Shown here in pieces: positions 23,747 through 26,824 of a stretch of DNA of 26,824 nucleotides. Source of the stretch: Pseudomonadota bacterium (GTDB lineage Bacteria; Desulfobacterota; Anaeroferrophillalia; Anaeroferrophillales; Tharpellaceae); the NCBI GenBank assembly GCA_015486505.1, contig WFRP01000101.1:1-26824 (forward strand), written 5' to 3'. Within the stretch, counting starts at the first letter, position 1; every line of letters begins with the position of its first letter. Below the pieces are notes generated by a model that saw only the letters and a program-made list of their open reading frames with translations, did not search any database and was not told the DNA's origin. The position numbers were made by a program, and so were the translations under genes.

Positions 23747-23829
23747 ACCGCGCCCGACCCCGGATGCGGCTGCCCCCGGATGCGGCTGACCCCGGATGCG
23801 CCCGACCCCGGATTCGGCTGAATGGTTAC
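23747..23829. repeat. Solo right end of the IS66-like MITE, internally expanded
   Basis: The sequence starts like the MITE right end at 4000-4034 (ACCGCGCCCGACCCCGGAT) and ends like it (GGCTGAATGGTTAC, 23816-23829, one mismatch). In between it carries several roughly 16-bp CCCCGGATGCGGCTGA-type units. No matching left end was found upstream. Confidence 0.75.
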
Positions 23830-23859
23830 AAACAAAAAAATAAAAAAAAGGATTAAAAT

Positions 23860-24078
23860 ATGTCTGATAAAGTCACCATCGATGGTCAGGAGTACAGTCT
23901 CGACCAATTGTCTGAAGAAGCCAAAGCCAACTTTGCTTCACTAAAGCTGGTCGATCAAAAGATTGCCGAGAAACAACAGGAGCTGGCGATCCTGCAGACC
24001 GCCAGAAATGCCTATGGCAAAGCATTGAATACCCACCTTGCGGCGGCGGCAACGGAGCCCGATGTCAGTATCAGCTAG
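23860..24078 (+). CDS. Small DUF6447-like protein of the secretion cluster
   Basis: 72-residue soluble protein. The N-terminal strand pattern KVTIDGQEYSLDQLSEEAKA is followed by a long helix (VDQKIAEKQQELAILQTARNAYGKAL) likely to form a coiled coil. This arrangement resembles the DUF6447 family, small proteins of unknown function often found beside type I secretion genes (assignment from memory). It lies between sapC and the ABC transporter. It is too short to be a transported adhesin and may be an accessory factor, but this is inference. A purine-rich stretch ending AAAAAGGATTAAAAT precedes the ATG. Confidence 0.75.
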   Translation: MSDKVTIDGQEYSLDQLSEEAKANFASLKLVDQKIAEKQQELAILQTARNAYGKALNTHLAAAATEPDVSIS

Positions 24079-24088
24079 GAGCTTTGCG

Positions 24089-24122
24089 TCTTGGCGTCTT
24101 GGCGGGACAACGGCTTTTCTGT
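24089..24122. repeat. Intergenic repeat of the CGCCAAGACGCAAAG type
   Basis: On the minus strand the sequence reads CGCCAAGACGCCAAGACGC then AAAGC, with GCGTCTTG duplicated on the plus strand. It resembles a dispersed intergenic repeat common in environmental bacteria. Confidence 0.5.
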
Positions 24123-24223
24123 CACCCGTAAAGACACCAGGACAAAACCACGGGCGTAATGATTTATCAATAGATATCAGTCATTTAACCTGACCATGAA
24201 GGTTGAGTTAACAGTTAAACAGT

Positions 24224-24286
24224 TGAGCTTATCAACCATATTTCTCGGTATATTCTGAGCAATATCATTGATAAGCTCACTTTTTT
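24224..24286 (+). terminator. Long stem-loop with T-run before the ABC transporter gene
   Basis: TGAGCTTATCAA (24224-24235) and TTGATAAGCTCA (24268-24279) are perfect 12-bp arms. The 32-nt loop can pair further (ATATT/AATAT, CTC/GAG), and TTTTTT follows at 24281-24286. It could terminate the sapC/small-protein transcript or attenuate transcription into the transporter. No separate promoter is evident between it and the ATG at 24328. Confidence 0.65.
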
Positions 24287-24327
24287 GTGCGCAGCAACCC
24301 ACAGTACCGTTAAAAAAAGGGGGGCAA

Positions 24328-26824
24328 ATGCCTTTTACGGTAAATATCAAGAAAACTCTCGAATGCTTTACCGCCATCGCGCGCCACCATGGCGAGGATG
24401 TCAGTTCCGAGAGTTTAATTCACTTAAACGCGGTTGACAATGAAACCGGGCCGGTCGAGGAAATCGTCAGCATCCTGCGTAAAACCAGGTACAAAGCCAA
24501 AGCCATAAACGCTGCCTTTGCCGACCTGAAAAAACTGACCAAATCGCTCCCTTTTTTAAGCTGGGATACCACCGGCGAACCTCTGATTCTCATCGGCATC
24601 AAAGCCCAGGCCGCCCCGGCCGCCAAAGCCGCCAAAGCCGCCAAAGCCGCCAAAGCCGCCCCGGCCGCCAAAGCCGCCAAAGCCGCCAAAGCCGCCCCGG
24701 CCGCCAAAGCCGCCAAAGCCGCCAAAACTGCCAAAGCCGCCCCGGCCGCTAACGCCGCCAAAACCGCCCCGGCGGACCCGGAAGACCAGGTTTTTATCTT
24801 CTACAAGGGTAAATCACTTTTTATGGGCGAAAAAGAGTTCACCGAACTCTGGAGCGGCACCTGCGTCCTCGCCAAGAAGATCTTCTCCATAACGGACGAG
24901 AAACAGCCCTTCAGCCTCCTGTGGTTTATTCCCCAGATTTTAAAAGAGAAACGGGTCTTTCGCGATGTCGCCATCATTACGATGGTCTTGAATGTAACCG
25001 CGCTGGCCGGCCCGCTCTATTTTCAGCTCTTGATTGACAAGGTTTTAACCCACCACAGCTATACAACCCTGCAGGCCCTCTCCTACGGCTTCCTGATTGT
25101 CATCATTTTTGAGGTTTTTTATAATTTCCTCAAGAAATATCTCTTGATTTACGCGACCCGCAAAATTGATTTTCGTCTCGCGAAAAAGACCTTTGAGCAT
25201 CTGGTTTCCCTGCCGATTAATTTTTTTGACTTAAATCCCTCCGGGGTCCTGCTCAAACATATGCAGCAGACCAACAAGATCCGAGGGTTTTTGTCCGGGA
25301 AGGTTTTTCTGACCTTTATCAATGCCACCAGCCTCTTTGTCGTCATTCCATTTTTATGGATGTACAGCCCGAGGCTGACCGGGGTGGTTATCGGTTTTTC
25401 ATTGATTATCGGCCTGCTGCTGGCGGTCTCAGCCCCCTATTTCAAGCGCAAGCTGACCAAGGTCTATATTGCCGAAGGCGAGCGCCAGGCCAATCTGGTT
25501 GAGATGATCACCGGAATGCGCACGGTTAAATCACTGGCGATTGAGCCGGTGCAGATTAAAAAATGGGATCAGTTCACCGGCGAGACCACCAAACTCAGTT
25601 ATGAAGTCGGGATGTTTGCCAACGATATCCAGACTTTTTCGATGTTTATGCAGAAATCGCTGATCCTGGTAATCCCCTGGATGGGGGCGAGCCTGGTTAT
25701 CTCGGGAGCCATGAGTGTCGGGGCCCTGGTCGCTTTTAATATGCTGGCGGGCCGGGTTTCCGGACCGTTGATCGGTCTGGTGACGATTATCAGCGATGCC
25801 CAGGAGATCCGGCTTTCGGTGGAGATGCTGGGCAATATCATGAATGCCAAACCTGAGCGTCAGGCGAACACCCGGGGCCTGATGCCGCAGATTAAAGGTA
25901 ATATCTCGCTCCAGAACGTCAGCTTCCGTTATCCGGGCGCGAACTCGGACGCGCTGGCGAAATGCAATCTCCGCATCGGCGCCGGCGTTACTTTGGGGAT
26001 TGTCGGAAAAAGCGGCTCCGGCAAGAGTACCCTGGCCCGGATTATCCAGGGGATGTATATGGTTCCGGAAGGTCTGGTCCAGATTGACGGTCTTGATATC
26101 CGCGAGATCGATCTGCCGCATCTGCGCAAGAATATCGGGATTGTGCTCCAGGAAAATTACTATTTCCGCGGCACGGTGCGTGAGAATATCGCCCTGACCA
26201 AACCCACGGCCACCTTTGAGGAGATTGTCAACGCCTCAATTATGGCGGGGGCGGATGAATTTGTCAAGAAACTGCCCCAGGGCTACGACACCCTGCTCCA
26301 GGAGAACGCTTCCAATCTCTCCGGCGGCCAGAAACAGCGCTTAGCAATTGCCCGCTCCCTGCTCAGCAATCCGACCATTATGATTATGGATGAGGCGACC
26401 AGCGCCCTGGACGCGGAGAGTGAAGCCATTGTCCAGGAAAATTTAACCCGGATCGCCCGGAACCGGACAATGATCATCATCAGTCACCGGCTCTCGATTC
26501 TCTCAAGCTGCAGTAAAATCCTGGTGATGGACGCGGGACAGTTTGTCGATGTCGGAAGCCATGACGAGCTGATGTCGCGCTGTCCGATCTATCGCGATCT
26601 CTGGCTGCGCCAGAATAAACATCTCTTGACCCAGACCGATAAAGGGCTGCGGCTGATAAATCAGCCGGCCCCGGAAGCCCCGGCCCCGGAAACTCCGGCC
26701 CCGGAAACTCCGGCCCCGGAAGCCCCGGCTCCGGAAACTCCGGCCCCGGAAACTCCGGCCCCGGCAGCGGCGCCGGCGGCTGAGGCCGCGGCCTCAGCGC
26801 CGGAAAATGATTCCCGGCCGAAGG
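24328..26824 (+). CDS. Type I secretion ABC transporter, LapB/HlyB-like (3' end beyond window)
   Basis: At least 832 residues, open to the right edge. Domain order: an N-terminal C39-peptidase-like domain (about residues 1-180) of the LapB/HlyB non-cleaving type, an exporter transmembrane domain with about six helices (about 200-480), and an ABC ATPase. The ATPase has Walker A GKSGSGKST ending at 568 (Lys566), signature LSGGQ 664-668, Walker B IMIMDE 684-689 and His720. It would export a large substrate with C-terminal signal in one step together with an HlyD adaptor and TolC. The N-terminal domain is split by an Ala/Lys/Pro repeat (residues about 92-147), and the C-terminus continues past the usual end with APETP repeats. 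The sequence upstream of the ATG is GGGGGGCAA. Confidence 0.93.
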   Translation, partial: MPFTVNIKKTLECFTAIARHHGEDVSSESLIHLNAVDNETGPVEEIVSILRKTRYKAKAINAAFADLKKLTKSLPFLSWDTTGEPLILIGIKAQAAPAAKAAKAAKAAKAAPAAKAAKAAKAAPAAKAAKAAKTAKAAPAANAAKTAPADPEDQVFIFYKGKSLFMGEKEFTELWSGTCVLAKKIFSITDEKQPFSLLWFIPQILKEKRVFRDVAIITMVLNVTALAGPLYFQLLIDKVLTHHSYTTLQALSYGFLIVIIFEVFYNFLKKYLLIYATRKIDFRLAKKTFEHLVSLPINFFDLNPSGVLLKHMQQTNKIRGFLSGKVFLTFINATSLFVVIPFLWMYSPRLTGVVIGFSLIIGLLLAVSAPYFKRKLTKVYIAEGERQANLVEMITGMRTVKSLAIEPVQIKKWDQFTGETTKLSYEVGMFANDIQTFSMFMQKSLILVIPWMGASLVISGAMSVGALVAFNMLAGRVSGPLIGLVTIISDAQEIRLSVEMLGNIMNAKPERQANTRGLMPQIKGNISLQNVSFRYPGANSDALAKCNLRIGAGVTLGIVGKSGSGKSTLARIIQGMYMVPEGLVQIDGLDIREIDLPHLRKNIGIVLQENYYFRGTVRENIALTKPTATFEEIVNASIMAGADEFVKKLPQGYDTLLQENASNLSGGQKQRLAIARSLLSNPTIMIMDEATSALDAESEAIVQENLTRIARNRTMIIISHRLSILSSCSKILVMDAGQFVDVGSHDELMSRCPIYRDLWLRQNKHLLTQTDKGLRLINQPAPEAPAPETPAPETPAPEAPAPETPAPETPAPAAAPAAEAAASAPENDSRPK
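24604..24768. repeat. In-frame 9-bp repeat array coding for an Ala/Lys/Pro linker
   Basis: Units of AAAGCCGCC, punctuated by CCGGCCGCC, code for AKAAKAAPA-type sequence. The period is a multiple of three, so unit gain or loss leaves the reading frame intact. Confidence 0.93.
26671..26763. repeat. 15-bp repeat array coding for APETP units
   Basis: Six tandem GCCCCGGAAACTCCG-like units code for APE(T/A)P pentapeptides after the ATPase domain, followed by Ala/Pro-rich sequence to the window edge. Confidence 0.92.

Noticed and set aside
23683..23907. Minus-strand open frame before the small protein gene
   Set aside because: It covers GC-rich repeats and the leader, giving a Gly/Arg/Pro-rich low-complexity product.
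24328..24600. Active C39 bacteriocin-type peptidase in the transporter N-terminus
   Set aside because: There is a Cys (residue 13, LECFTAIARHHG), but the DCG-type active-site context and a convincing catalytic His-Asp pair are missing; it looks like the non-cleaving LapB/HlyB type.
24420..24761. Minus-strand Ala-rich open frame
   Set aside because: It is the antisense of the Ala/Lys/Pro repeat in the transporter gene, which continues in frame into conserved ABC domains.

Overview
The window looks like a chromosomal stretch of a Gram-negative bacterium of deltaproteobacterial/Desulfobacterota type. This is an inference from gene content: TolC-type efflux, a stand-alone methenyl-THF cyclohydrolase beside FolD, a SapC/type I secretion cluster, and a heavy load of dispersed intergenic repeats. 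No rRNA, tRNA or CRISPR array was seen.

Layout. (1) 1-309: 3' end of an IS66-family element (transposase C-terminus and right end). (2) 342-5380, minus strand: a four-gene efflux operon read as outer-membrane factor, TetR regulator, EmrA-like adaptor, EmrB-like DHA2 pump, with a TetR-type palindrome ahead of the first gene. A 151-bp MITE with IS66-like ends and an 8-bp target duplication sits between the first two genes. (3) 5599-11584, plus strand: acetolactate decarboxylase, a repeat-rich spacer, a methyl-accepting chemotaxis protein and PepN. (4) 11585-11806: wreckage of a Y1 (REP-associated) transposase element. (5) 11782-14013, minus: a large TPR lipoprotein. (6) 14336-19074, plus: ribosomal protein S1 with a clear terminator, a CaCA-type antiporter, then FchA and FolD. 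(7) 19054-20196: an intact Y1/RAYT transposase element with 18-bp inverted ends and a duplicated left end. (8) 20201-22790: polyprenyl-phosphate sugar transferase and GT4 glycosyltransferase (polysaccharide synthesis). (9) 22905 to the right edge: SapC, a DUF6447-like small protein and a LapB/HlyB-like type I secretion ABC transporter that runs off the window.

How the genes work together. The efflux operon encodes a complete tripartite pump plus its own repressor. FchA and FolD are consecutive steps of folate C1 metabolism, and this FolD has lost the lysine and glutamine that FolD enzymes need for cyclohydrolase activity, so the pair looks like a split of a normally bifunctional enzyme. The right end suggests envelope or exported-matrix functions (polysaccharide plus type I secreted protein).

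The most interesting signals are: the FolD/FchA division of labour; one repeat family (Y1-transposase ends) that now supplies the last codons and stop codons of folD, of the TPR gene and of the transposase itself, with a related repeat doing the same for the GT4 gene; the IS66-like MITE with a clean target duplication; and an in-frame Ala/Lys/Pro repeat expansion inside the N-terminal domain of the secretion ABC transporter.
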